Assembly (NCBI GenBank): GCA_964645405.1
Contig: CAZYCA010000016.1
Coordinates: 62,001-126,000 of the forward strand
Direction of reading: 5' to 3'
DNA from: JAMWDF01 sp964645405
GTDB lineage: Bacteria; Ratteibacteria; UBA8468; B48-G9; DSTR01
DNA: 64,000 bases
Both the position numbers and the translations under genes were made by a program. Numbering within the stretch: position 1 is the first letter of the stretch; every line of letters starts with the position of its first letter. The notes below the pieces were generated by a model. That model was not told the origin of the DNA and made no database searches. It saw only the letters and a list, made by a program, of their open reading frames with translations. Positions 1 to 7,957 of this stretch are shown here, piece after piece.

Positions 1-2
1 GA

Positions 3-1598
3 CTTACAACTGGCGGCTGGAGACCGGCGGCAGCAGAAATAGGCCTTATCTGTTTGCCACCAGCACATATTTATTATGCCGGTGAGCCTGTGGAGATTTT
101 GCTTGTTGCTGGACATCCTTATCCAGAAACAGCAACATTTCGTTACAGTTTGCGTTTAAGGGATTGTTTTGGCCAGCTTGTCTGGAGCAAGGAGAACCAG
201 ATACTCACGGTGGAAGCAGGAAAGTATCAGAAAAAACTACTTTCTTTTCCCTCAGAAAAAAAAGGCATTTTTCGTCTGGAAATAGAAGGTGAAGCTATCA
301 GCAGGACAAAAGCAGAAAAGTTTAGAAGGGAAGTTCCTTTTTATGTGGTTTTACCGCCTGAGCCCGGTAACTGGAATCCTTATGGTCTTTACCTGCAGAT
401 GACAGTTCCGGCCATGGAAAGGGCAAGCAGACTTGGTCTTTACTGGAACAATCTTCTTTCTTCTGCTGGTGCCATTACAGAATGGAACAAGGTATACTAC
501 CAGGACAGTTTTCTGGGGGAAAAGTTTCTGCCCAGGTTAAAAGCGGGCAAAGAAAGGTACCACCTTCGCTATATCGGAAACATTGCCAGTAGCAGTTTCC
601 CGGCCCCGTCCAAAGCCTGGTCAGAAAAGGAAATCCCGGGTGAAACCCTGACTTTACCTGAGGAAAAAAAACAGGGGTTCAGATATTTGAAACTGAGTGC
701 TTACCGGGAGTATCTGGAAAACTCAGGAAAATTTTACTCACCTTACATTAATTTCTGGCAGATTATAGATGAGACAAATTTCCGCGGAAAGGTTTATCTT
801 TCCCTGGTGGAAGAAGCTGTCAGGATTCTAAAGAAACATAACCCGGAAGCGAAAATTTTAGCTACCTATCCGCAGAATATGGCTTATGTTTACCTGCGAG
901 GCGGGAAGGAACTGGTAGATGGCCTTTATGACCTTGGCAGGGAAAATAAAAGGGCTGTCTATGCAGCAAAGGCAGCGGAAATTGCCAGTGCATATTTTCC
1001 TGTTTTCTTTTATGACTGCAGTCTTCCTTTTAACTATTTTTCCACCAGTTTCCATGGCTGGGGTAAATCAGTCACTCTTTCTCAGGAAACCTTAACCGGA
1101 AAAGAGGCAGAGAAAGCACAAGAAGAATTCCGCCAGAGGCTAAATGAAGTCTTATGCCGGAATCTCGCTCCTTTAGCTGCTGGTGTACATGCCACGGCTA
1201 TCTGTCTTTACCACGCACGTTTACCTGGGGGAAAGGCACAGAGTGCTTTTGACACCTGGGGACATCCAGCAGCGGAACTCATTATCTTCAGCACTCTTAA
1301 CTCTCTTTTCGGTAAGGGAAAATCTCTGGGGGTAATCTCAGGTAAGCTAATGGAGGGATACTGGTGTGCTACTGGTGGAAATAAGTACCTGGCTATTGTT
1401 CGTCCAGTTTCGGATTTTTCAGGAAAAGGAATTCAGCTTCCAGAAAATCTGGCTCTTAAACAGTTAGACTTTTTCGGAAATGATGTAACAGAAAAGAGAA
1501 ATGGTAAATCCTGGATAGTTTTTTCTCCCTTTTCCTTTACTCTTATCCAGGCTTCCAGCATTTCTGAAAAACAGATGCAGGCATTTTTGCAGCAGTAG
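3..1598 (+). CDS. Partial glycosidase-like protein, 5' end outside window
   Basis: The reading frame is open from the first bases of the window, so this is the C-terminal part of a longer gene; the TTG at 54 is only the first possible start inside the window. I do not recognise a named family. The first ~100 residues read like a beta-sandwich domain, and the middle resembles a TIM-barrel glycosidase, with a segment IIDETNF (about residue 236, counted from the TTG) placed like the acid/base loop of clan-A glycoside hydrolases. The C-terminal ~80 residues look like a beta-rich tail. It lies 4 nt before a secreted LamG gene and then another TIM-barrel gene, which supports a role in polysaccharide handling. 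That function is inference. Confidence 0.6.
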   Translation, partial: LTTGGWRPAAAEIGLICLPPAHIYYAGEPVEILLVAGHPYPETATFRYSLRLRDCFGQLVWSKENQILTVEAGKYQKKLLSFPSEKKGIFRLEIEGEAISRTKAEKFRREVPFYVVLPPEPGNWNPYGLYLQMTVPAMERASRLGLYWNNLLSSAGAITEWNKVYYQDSFLGEKFLPRLKAGKERYHLRYIGNIASSSFPAPSKAWSEKEIPGETLTLPEEKKQGFRYLKLSAYREYLENSGKFYSPYINFWQIIDETNFRGKVYLSLVEEAVRILKKHNPEAKILATYPQNMAYVYLRGGKELVDGLYDLGRENKRAVYAAKAAEIASAYFPVFFYDCSLPFNYFSTSFHGWGKSVTLSQETLTGKEAEKAQEEFRQRLNEVLCRNLAPLAAGVHATAICLYHARLPGGKAQSAFDTWGHPAAELIIFSTLNSLFGKGKSLGVISGKLMEGYWCATGGNKYLAIVRPVSDFSGKGIQLPENLALKQLDFFGNDVTEKRNGKSWIVFSPFSFTLIQASSISEKQMQAFLQQ

Positions 1599-1602
1599 GA
1601 AA

Positions 1603-2358
1603 ATGAGAAAAAAGATACAGGCAATTCTAATCAGTTTTTTTCTGGGGGTTTCTGTCAGTCAGCCGGCAGAATCAGATTCTTCCTTAATCGTGCACCTGGA
1701 CATGGACCAGGTGGAAAACAATCAGGTGAAGGATTTATCAGGTTACCAACATCATGCCCTGCTTAATTCTAATAAAGGACTGGCACAGGGAAAGTTCCAT
1801 CAGGCGCTTGACTGTGCCAGCGGTTCTTTTCTCACAATTCCTTTCAAGGAAAGTTTAAGGCTACCAGCAGGAACTGGTTTGAGTATTTGTCTCTGGTTAA
1901 AACTGGATGCTGCTGCTGTTCGCTGGGCAGGTCTGGTGAAAAACGATGGTGGAAAGTCAACTGCTTACCGGGAATTTAAAGGATTTAACCTGGAAAGTAA
2001 CGGTTCCAGCTCACCGTTACCTTTATCTGAAGCATCCTGGCGCTTTTCTGTGAAAGGGAAAGGTGCAGAAACACTAAACACAGGACCAATCAGCCAGTAT
2101 GTAGCGCAGGGTAACTGGTTCCACCTGGTCGCTGTTTATGACCCTTCCCCGCATGTCCGCGGTCTACTTCTTTATCTGAACGGTGAACTGATAGAAGACC
2201 ATATTATGATTGATTTGCCGGAAGACATAAGTACTGATGAAAACTGGATTATTGGTAAAGACTTAACTTTTTTCCCTGGTTTGATTGATGAGGTTAAAAT
2301 ATTCCGTAGGGCACTGGCGGCAGAAGAAGTAAGAACAATGTACAGTAAGGAAAAATAG
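1603..2358 (+). CDS. Secreted LamG-domain protein
   Basis: 251 residues. Residues 1-22 form a signal peptide (MRKK, then a hydrophobic run, then a small-residue site before SDSS). The rest matches a concanavalin A-like LamG/pentraxin jelly roll. It has the usual opening phrase (HLDMDQV, then VKDLSGYQHHALL), the central hydrophobic strand (SICLWLKLD, about residue 103), a WFHLVAVYD strand (about 171) and the closing IDEVKIFRRAL element (about 228). Such domains bind glycans or serve as structural modules of exported proteins; no catalytic site is visible. It starts 4 nt after the upstream glycosidase-like gene and is probably cotranscribed with it. Confidence 0.8.
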   Translation: MRKKIQAILISFFLGVSVSQPAESDSSLIVHLDMDQVENNQVKDLSGYQHHALLNSNKGLAQGKFHQALDCASGSFLTIPFKESLRLPAGTGLSICLWLKLDAAAVRWAGLVKNDGGKSTAYREFKGFNLESNGSSSPLPLSEASWRFSVKGKGAETLNTGPISQYVAQGNWFHLVAVYDPSPHVRGLLLYLNGELIEDHIMIDLPEDISTDENWIIGKDLTFFPGLIDEVKIFRRALAAEEVRTMYSKEK

Positions 2359-2386
2359 ATATCTGCCTACCCTGAAAGGAACTTTA

Positions 2387-4483
2387 ATGGAGAAAGAGGA
2401 AAGAGATTTACCCTGGTGGAAAAAAGAAGGTTTGATAGTGGCTGGTGGCTGGCATCCTTTAACTGGAAGGATTCGCTCTGGCGGTCAACCTGAAGATTTG
2501 GAAGAGCAGTATGAATGGGAGTATACAGAGCAGCATATCAGCAGGCTGAAGGAACTGGGTATTACTTTGCTGGTGGGTCAGTTTGACCGGGGCTTAGGAG
2601 AAACTGACCAGGCTGAAGACCAGGAACGGGCAAAAAAACAGGCACAGTTATGTCATCAGTATGGTATCCACCATGGTTGCTACCTGGCAAACACTGTTTA
2701 TTTTGAATCTATGCTGAAAGACCATCCTGAGTGCGAAGACTGGGTGGTTAAAACTTATGATGGCAGGTTTGTCCATTACGGAGGTGAACAGTCCTGGCGC
2801 TGGGTAGCCTGTTTCAATTCCCCTGGCTGGCGGTCCAGGATGAAAAAAGAGATAAAGAAAGCAGTCCTGGAGGTGAAAACTGATTTGCTTCATTTTGATA
2901 ATTTAGGAGTCTGGCCGGAACCTGATAGTTGCCACTGTCATTACTGCCAGGAGGCTTTCCGCAGATTTCTTCAGAAAAAATATCCTGACACTGCCAGCCA
3001 GAAGAAAAGGTTTGGTTTTACAGGATTTGATACTTTTAGAGCCCCGAATTTTTATCTCCGTTTTATCCAGCCCTGGGACCTGGAGCGGTTTCAAAGTCCT
3101 CTCCTGCAGGAGTGGTTACTTTTCCGCTGCTGGACAGTGACTGATTACATCCGGGAAATGAGCCAGTATGCCCGGAGTCTCAATCCGAAGATTGCTATAG
3201 ACTGTAATGGCCAGTCTATCCGCGGGGTAAACCAGGCACTTTTGCATGGTACTGATCATGTCAGGCAGACGTACTGGGTGGATATAGTCTGGGAAGAAAA
3301 TCCTGATTTCCGGCAGGAAGATGACCCCAGAAGGATTTATCCTGTAACACATAAATTCAGAGGGATGAACCTTTTTCGTCGGCTTGGTAAACCAGTGATA
3401 ACTTCTTACCATGATGAGGAGACACTGGCTTTCAACCTTACCTTTTCCGGCCATCCCGGTATTAATACCCTATGGGGATACGCTGAGCCAGGGAAGAAAC
3501 CTTTGAACCAGCCCCAGGAAGGAGTCACAGAGCTTCTGAATTTTTACCGCAGGCATCTTCTTCTCTATACCACAGCCCAGCCAGCAGCGAAAACTGCAGT
3601 CTGGAGAAGCCGTCTTTCCCTGGCATTTGTTTCCACCTGGACCCATCTTTCAGCCTGTGTCTTAGAACAAATTCTTTTCCATCACCGCTGGCCTTTCAGC
3701 ATCATAGAAGATGACCAGCTGACCGCAAAAAATCTGCAATGTTACAAACTTTTGATTCTACCTGACTGTGAGTTCATCTCTGATGCCCAGATAGAAATCA
3801 TCACTGATTTTGTGAAAAACGGGGGCAGTTTACTTTTTACGGAAAGGACAGGAGAGTATAACTGCCTGGGAAGGAAAAGGACTGATTTTGCCTTTAGACA
3901 TCTTCTGGAAGAACAAGCCTGTTTTTCTTCTTCTGAATTAACAGAGACCACCAGTTTTGATTCTCACCGGCAGTCAAAGGTTATCTTTCGGTCTGGTCAG
4001 CTTGTCTTTGCTGCTTATGAAAAGGGCAGGGTGGTTTATCTACCTTCCCTGCAATACGTTCATCCTCCTGGTACTTTTCACAGCCACTATAACGTTCACT
4101 ATAACGGGATTGACAGCCGGTACTGGAAGGAACCTTACAACGTTTCTGAGGTTCTGGAAGCAATTCAGTGGCTGTGGAAAGATGAGCCGGATTTCCAGAT
4201 TTTCGCTTTCCAGGAAGTCAGAGTGGATTTTCTCCAGTGGGATGACGGTTTTTGGGGGTTATCGCTTCTCCGGTGTGGTCCCCTTTCAGAAGCAGTGAGA
4301 ATACCGCTGGCAGTAAAATCGGAACACCAACCACAGCAGGGCATTTGTCTTACCCCGGAAAATGTGGAAGGTATTTCTTTATCCTGGAAGAAAAAATCTG
4401 CCAGATGCTGGGAGACAATCCTGCCGGAAATATACCGGCATGGACTTATCAGATGGAAACCAGTTTCAGGAAACAATTCCTGA
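2387..4483 (+). CDS. Large TIM-barrel glycosidase-like protein with GH42-type trimerisation-like region
   Basis: 698 residues, cytoplasmic (no signal peptide), start supported by AAAGGA 8-9 nt upstream. Residues 30-370 look like a (beta/alpha)8 barrel of family-10-like/GH42-like putative glycosidases: HFDNLGVWPEP (about 165-175) is followed by CHCHYCQEAFRRF, a Cys/His-rich motif common in this group. Residues 400-560 look like a flavodoxin-like beta-galactosidase trimerisation domain (LLILPDCEFISD, then FVKNGGSLLFTERTGE). The C-terminus is a small beta domain. The substrate is unknown. It is followed at 1 nt by an amidohydrolase gene, so both are likely in one operon with the LamG gene. Confidence 0.7.
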   Translation: MEKEERDLPWWKKEGLIVAGGWHPLTGRIRSGGQPEDLEEQYEWEYTEQHISRLKELGITLLVGQFDRGLGETDQAEDQERAKKQAQLCHQYGIHHGCYLANTVYFESMLKDHPECEDWVVKTYDGRFVHYGGEQSWRWVACFNSPGWRSRMKKEIKKAVLEVKTDLLHFDNLGVWPEPDSCHCHYCQEAFRRFLQKKYPDTASQKKRFGFTGFDTFRAPNFYLRFIQPWDLERFQSPLLQEWLLFRCWTVTDYIREMSQYARSLNPKIAIDCNGQSIRGVNQALLHGTDHVRQTYWVDIVWEENPDFRQEDDPRRIYPVTHKFRGMNLFRRLGKPVITSYHDEETLAFNLTFSGHPGINTLWGYAEPGKKPLNQPQEGVTELLNFYRRHLLLYTTAQPAAKTAVWRSRLSLAFVSTWTHLSACVLEQILFHHRWPFSIIEDDQLTAKNLQCYKLLILPDCEFISDAQIEIITDFVKNGGSLLFTERTGEYNCLGRKRTDFAFRHLLEEQACFSSSELTETTSFDSHRQSKVIFRSGQLVFAAYEKGRVVYLPSLQYVHPPGTFHSHYNVHYNGIDSRYWKEPYNVSEVLEAIQWLWKDEPDFQIFAFQEVRVDFLQWDDGFWGLSLLRCGPLSEAVRIPLAVKSEHQPQQGICLTPENVEGISLSWKKKSARCWETILPEIYRHGLIRWKPVSGNNS

Positions 4484-4484
4484 G

Positions 4485-5315
4485 ATGGTCACACGAAAAA
4501 TTATTAATGTTCACGGACATCTTCGTCATCCCTGCAATTTAAGGGAGCTGGTCAGGGACTGGGGAAAAGAAGGAGTGGTTAGATTCTGCGTTCTGGCTTT
4601 AGGAAGACAGTGGCAGAAGCAGGGTTACTGGGGAAATGAAGAAGTCAGGCAGGCGATGAAGGAGTTTCCAGAAATGATTGCCGGTCTGGGACATTTAGAA
4701 CTGGGAGGTCCTTTCGCTGACAGGGTAGAAAAAATAGACCTTCTGAAAGAACAGGGGTTTTCCGGGTTGAAGTTTATTTCTCCAGGGGCACCCTACAATG
4801 AGGAAAGGTATTTTCCTTTTTACGAGAGAGCAGAAAAATTAAGATTGCCGATTCTTTTCCACGTTGGTATTGTGGCTGTTCATCCTGAAGACAGAACCTA
4901 TCAGGTGAACTCTGATTTTATGAGGCCTTATCTTCTTGACCGGATAGCGAGATGTTTCCCGGATTTGAAGATTATCCTGGGTCATCCTGGAGAACCGCAC
5001 ATCCAGGAAGCATTAACCCTTTCCTCTATTTTCCCCCATGTCTATCTCTGCCCCTGCGGTGGTGGAGGTTCTGATTTCCATTTATCCAGAATTAAACAGG
5101 CGCTGAGTTCGTTTCCTGGTGCTGACTGGAAAAACCCTGAAGAAAATCTGGCAAGACGTTACTTCCGCAAATTTGTTTTTGGCACTGATAACCCGCCGGT
5201 TTCCCTCTGGTACCGTCAGGCAGTCAAACTTCTGGATTATTTTGGTGTGGAAGACCAGGTAAGGGAATTGTTTTTCTGGAAAAATGCTGCCTGCATTTTT
5301 GACTGGCAAGTCTAA
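4485..5315 (+). CDS. Amidohydrolase-2 family metal-dependent hydrolase
   Basis: I choose the ATG at 4485, directly after the previous stop; the frame is open further upstream, but that part overlaps the glycosidase-like gene. About 276 residues. The metal-site pattern of the COG2159 amidohydrolases is intact: NVHGH near the N-terminus (H-x-H), a His in ILFHVGI, a His in IILGHPGEPH and the terminal Asp in FGTDNPP. These enzymes hydrolyse or decarboxylate small acids and lactones. Position behind two carbohydrate-active genes suggests a sugar-acid or lactone substrate, but this is inference. Two further amidohydrolase-fold genes occur at 21.2-22.7 kb. Confidence 0.8.
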   Translation: MVTRKIINVHGHLRHPCNLRELVRDWGKEGVVRFCVLALGRQWQKQGYWGNEEVRQAMKEFPEMIAGLGHLELGGPFADRVEKIDLLKEQGFSGLKFISPGAPYNEERYFPFYERAEKLRLPILFHVGIVAVHPEDRTYQVNSDFMRPYLLDRIARCFPDLKIILGHPGEPHIQEALTLSSIFPHVYLCPCGGGGSDFHLSRIKQALSSFPGADWKNPEENLARRYFRKFVFGTDNPPVSLWYRQAVKLLDYFGVEDQVRELFFWKNAACIFDWQV

Positions 5316-5324
5316 AATCCTTGC

Positions 5325-5353
5325 TTGACAGCATCCTGCCAGCCGATTAAACT
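5325..5353 (+). promoter_or_regulatory. Sigma70-like promoter for the aminotransferase operon
   Basis: TTGACA at 5325-5330, a 17-nt spacer and TAAACT at 5348-5353, 27 nt before the start codon of the first DegT aminotransferase. The -35 is perfect and the -10 matches 4 of 6 consensus bases. It follows the amidohydrolase stop, so it probably starts a new transcript through 5380-9883. Confidence 0.5.
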
Positions 5354-5379
5354 TTCTGTCAAACCTTCTGGAGGTAAAG

Positions 5380-6648
5380 ATGAAAAATTCTCAACTGGCT
5401 ATAGCTGGAGGTCGCCCTGCAGTTACCATACCTGCGCCATCCTGGCCGGTAGCAGGTGATCTGGAAGTAGCCTGGATGGAAGGTGTTATCCGTTCCGGTC
5501 AGTGGTCCTGGCTTGGTCCTCACGAGAGGGCTTTCTGTTCAGAATTTGCCAGTTTTATTGGTGCCAGGTATGCCATGCTTCTCTGTAATGGTACGGTGAC
5601 ACTGCAGTGTGCTCTCCAGGCAGTGGGAGTAAAGCCAGGGGATGAGGTTATTGTCCCTGGTTTAACCTGGGTGGCGACATTACAGGCAGTGCTGGATATT
5701 GGAGCCAGTGCAGTGGTAGTAGATATTGACCCGGAGACTTACTGCCTGGATGCTAAAGCCGCGGAGAAAGCCATCACAGCGGAAACCAGAGCCGTTATCC
5801 CGGTGCATCTTTACGGATGTATGTGTGATATGGATAAAATACTTGCTCTGGCGAAAAAGTATAATCTGAAAATCGTGGAAGATGTTGCTCACCAGCATGG
5901 CAGCCGCTGGCGAAACGTGGGTGCTGGTGCGATAGGTGATGCGGGTAGTTTCAGTTTTCAGCAATCAAAGGTTTTAACCTGCGGGGAAGCTGGCGCGATA
6001 ACCTGTAATGAGGAAGAAGTTTATCAGACAGCCTTCTGTCTGAAACATGTCGGCTGGAAACCTGACCTGTCAACGCCCGGAAACATTTACGGCCATAACT
6101 ACCGGGCAACAGAAATGCAGGCAGTTTTGTTAAGGGCAGGTTTGCGGAGGTTGCCTGAACATTTAAGAATCCGGGAAGAGAATGCTTTGCGGCTGGCTGA
6201 AGGAATGAGAAAGTTAGCCGGTCCAGTAAGGGTAGCCAGAAGACAGGAACAGGTTAGCCGACAGTCTTATTATGCTCTCACCCTGCATTATGATTCCAAA
6301 AAAGCTCTGGGTTTAAGCAGGCAGCATTATGTAACAGCTCTGGCTGCAGAAGGTTTCCCTCTTGGTTTGACATATGCTCCTGTCTACCGGCATCCCCTTT
6401 TAAACCTTTATCACCAGACCAGCCCTGTTCCTTTCCGGAAGGAAAAGCTACAGGATTATGCCAGTTTGAAGTTACCTGTGACAGAACGCGTAGTTAACGA
6501 GGAAGGGCTGGTTTTAATGCACCAGCATCTTTTAGGAAGTGAGGAATATATCAGGCAGTTGTTGCAGGCTATGGAAAAAGTAAATGACCAGCTGGGTAAG
6601 GTAAAGAAATATTTTTCTAAACCTGGGCAGCAGGGGAGGGAAACATGA
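5380..6648 (+). CDS. DegT/DnrJ/EryC1/StrS aminotransferase (first of a pair)
   Basis: 422 residues; GGAGGT lies 6 nt before the ATG. A PLP-dependent fold-type I enzyme of the DegT/StrS group. Visible marks are the CNGTVTLQCAL cofactor-phosphate region (about 68), EDVAHQHG (about 167, the pyridine-binding Asp) and the Schiff-base lysine in SFQQSKVLTCGE (about 192). The family transaminates keto-sugars or keto-cyclitols with Glu or Gln. The N-terminal phrase IAGGRPA...WPVAGD resembles AHBA-synthase/scyllo-inosose aminotransferase subfamilies. It overlaps the next paralogous gene by 4 nt (ATGA), which suggests a coupled, perhaps heteromeric pair. The amino-sugar or cyclitol product cannot be named from sequence. 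Confidence 0.88.
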   Translation: MKNSQLAIAGGRPAVTIPAPSWPVAGDLEVAWMEGVIRSGQWSWLGPHERAFCSEFASFIGARYAMLLCNGTVTLQCALQAVGVKPGDEVIVPGLTWVATLQAVLDIGASAVVVDIDPETYCLDAKAAEKAITAETRAVIPVHLYGCMCDMDKILALAKKYNLKIVEDVAHQHGSRWRNVGAGAIGDAGSFSFQQSKVLTCGEAGAITCNEEEVYQTAFCLKHVGWKPDLSTPGNIYGHNYRATEMQAVLLRAGLRRLPEHLRIREENALRLAEGMRKLAGPVRVARRQEQVSRQSYYALTLHYDSKKALGLSRQHYVTALAAEGFPLGLTYAPVYRHPLLNLYHQTSPVPFRKEKLQDYASLKLPVTERVVNEEGLVLMHQHLLGSEEYIRQLLQAMEKVNDQLGKVKKYFSKPGQQGRET

Positions 6649-7931
6649 AACAGGCAAGTCAACTGGCAGCTCTTGGTGGTTCAAGGACCATTCCGGAGGG
6701 ATTTATTAAACCGTGGCCACCAATTGATGATATTGACCGAGAGTATGTCTTAAACTCCCTGAACAGTAACAGCCACGCCTTCGGACCAAACTGTGTGGCT
6801 CTGGAGAAAGAATTTGCCGCCTGGAATGGCAACCGCTATGCCATCACCACAAACAGTGGTACCGCAGCACTTCATATGGCTGTGGCTGCCTGTGGCTGTA
6901 GTGCCGGGGATGAAGTTATTGTTCCGGCCTACAGTTGGTCCTCCAGCGCTACCTGTGTTCTTCACCATAACTGTCTTCCTGTTTTTGTGGATATAGACTG
7001 GGAAAGCATGAACATTGACGTGGACAAAATTGAAGCTGCCATAACAGAAAAAACTAAAGCCATCATAGTGGTACATCTGCACGGTCTGGCAGTGAATATG
7101 GAAAAAGTTCTGGCGCTGGCTGGAAAGTACCATCTAAAAGTGATTGAAGATGCCTGTCAGGCTCACGGTGCTACCTTTCAGGGCAAAAAAGTGGGGCTGT
7201 GGGGTAACTGTGCGGCTTTCAGTTTCAATCAGAATAAATGTCTTTGTTCCGGAGAAGGCGGAATGCTGGTGACAGATGATGAAAATATTTATCAGGCAGC
7301 CAGGATGGTCTGGTCTTTTGGCGAGACCAGAACCCCTGTAGAATCAAGAGATTATCATGCCTACGCTTTGGGCTGGATGTACCGGAACAATGATTTAACA
7401 GCTGCCTTTGGTAGAAGCCAGCTGACAAAACTTGATTACTACCTGAAGGTACAGAAAGAGAATGCTGGAATTCTCCTGGAGGAATTGAAAGGTATTCCAG
7501 GATTGATTCTACCTGTGGAACCAGCCGGTTACCAGCACAACTGGTATAACTTCACGGTCCGGGTAGATGCCAGAGCCAGTAATTATCAGGGCAACCCGGA
7601 GGAATTCAGAGAAAAAGTAATGCTGGCTTTACAGGCAGAAGGTGTTCCGGTGGGTATCTATCAACGTTTTATCCTGCCGCAGATGACAGTTTTTCAGGCG
7701 AGAAACGCCTATGGCCATGGTTGTCCCTGGGAGTGTGTCCATGCCAGGAAGATTTTTTATGACGGGCATGCTTTTCCGGTAGCAGAAAGGCATGCCAGAA
7801 ACCATTTTGGCATGACGTATCCTTTAAGGGTTCCCAACGGCCCTGAAGTGGCAAAAAAGATTGGTGAGGCTTTCCGTAAAGTTTTTGACAACCTACCAGC
7901 TGTTTTTAGAATTCCGTTAAACCAGAAGTAG
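6645..7931 (+). CDS. DegT/DnrJ/EryC1/StrS aminotransferase (second of a pair)
   Basis: 428 residues, overlapping the upstream paralogue by 4 nt. Same fold: TNSGTAALHMA (about 67), EDACQAHG (about 168) and the PLP lysine in SFNQNKCLCSGEGG (about 192). The Gly-rich segment after the lysine (GEGGM) is closer to the StsC/AHBA-synthase consensus than in the first paralogue (GEAGA). The first ~30 residues again carry the LAALGG...KPWPP phrase of that subfamily. Both copies keep the catalytic lysine, so neither is a dead partner. Next is a glycosidase-like gene 26 nt downstream, placing amino-sugar or aminocyclitol handling next to glycan processing. Confidence 0.88.
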   Translation: MKQASQLAALGGSRTIPEGFIKPWPPIDDIDREYVLNSLNSNSHAFGPNCVALEKEFAAWNGNRYAITTNSGTAALHMAVAACGCSAGDEVIVPAYSWSSSATCVLHHNCLPVFVDIDWESMNIDVDKIEAAITEKTKAIIVVHLHGLAVNMEKVLALAGKYHLKVIEDACQAHGATFQGKKVGLWGNCAAFSFNQNKCLCSGEGGMLVTDDENIYQAARMVWSFGETRTPVESRDYHAYALGWMYRNNDLTAAFGRSQLTKLDYYLKVQKENAGILLEELKGIPGLILPVEPAGYQHNWYNFTVRVDARASNYQGNPEEFREKVMLALQAEGVPVGIYQRFILPQMTVFQARNAYGHGCPWECVHARKIFYDGHAFPVAERHARNHFGMTYPLRVPNGPEVAKKIGEAFRKVFDNLPAVFRIPLNQK

Positions 7932-7957
7932 TATTTACTTTTTTTCAAGGGAGAACC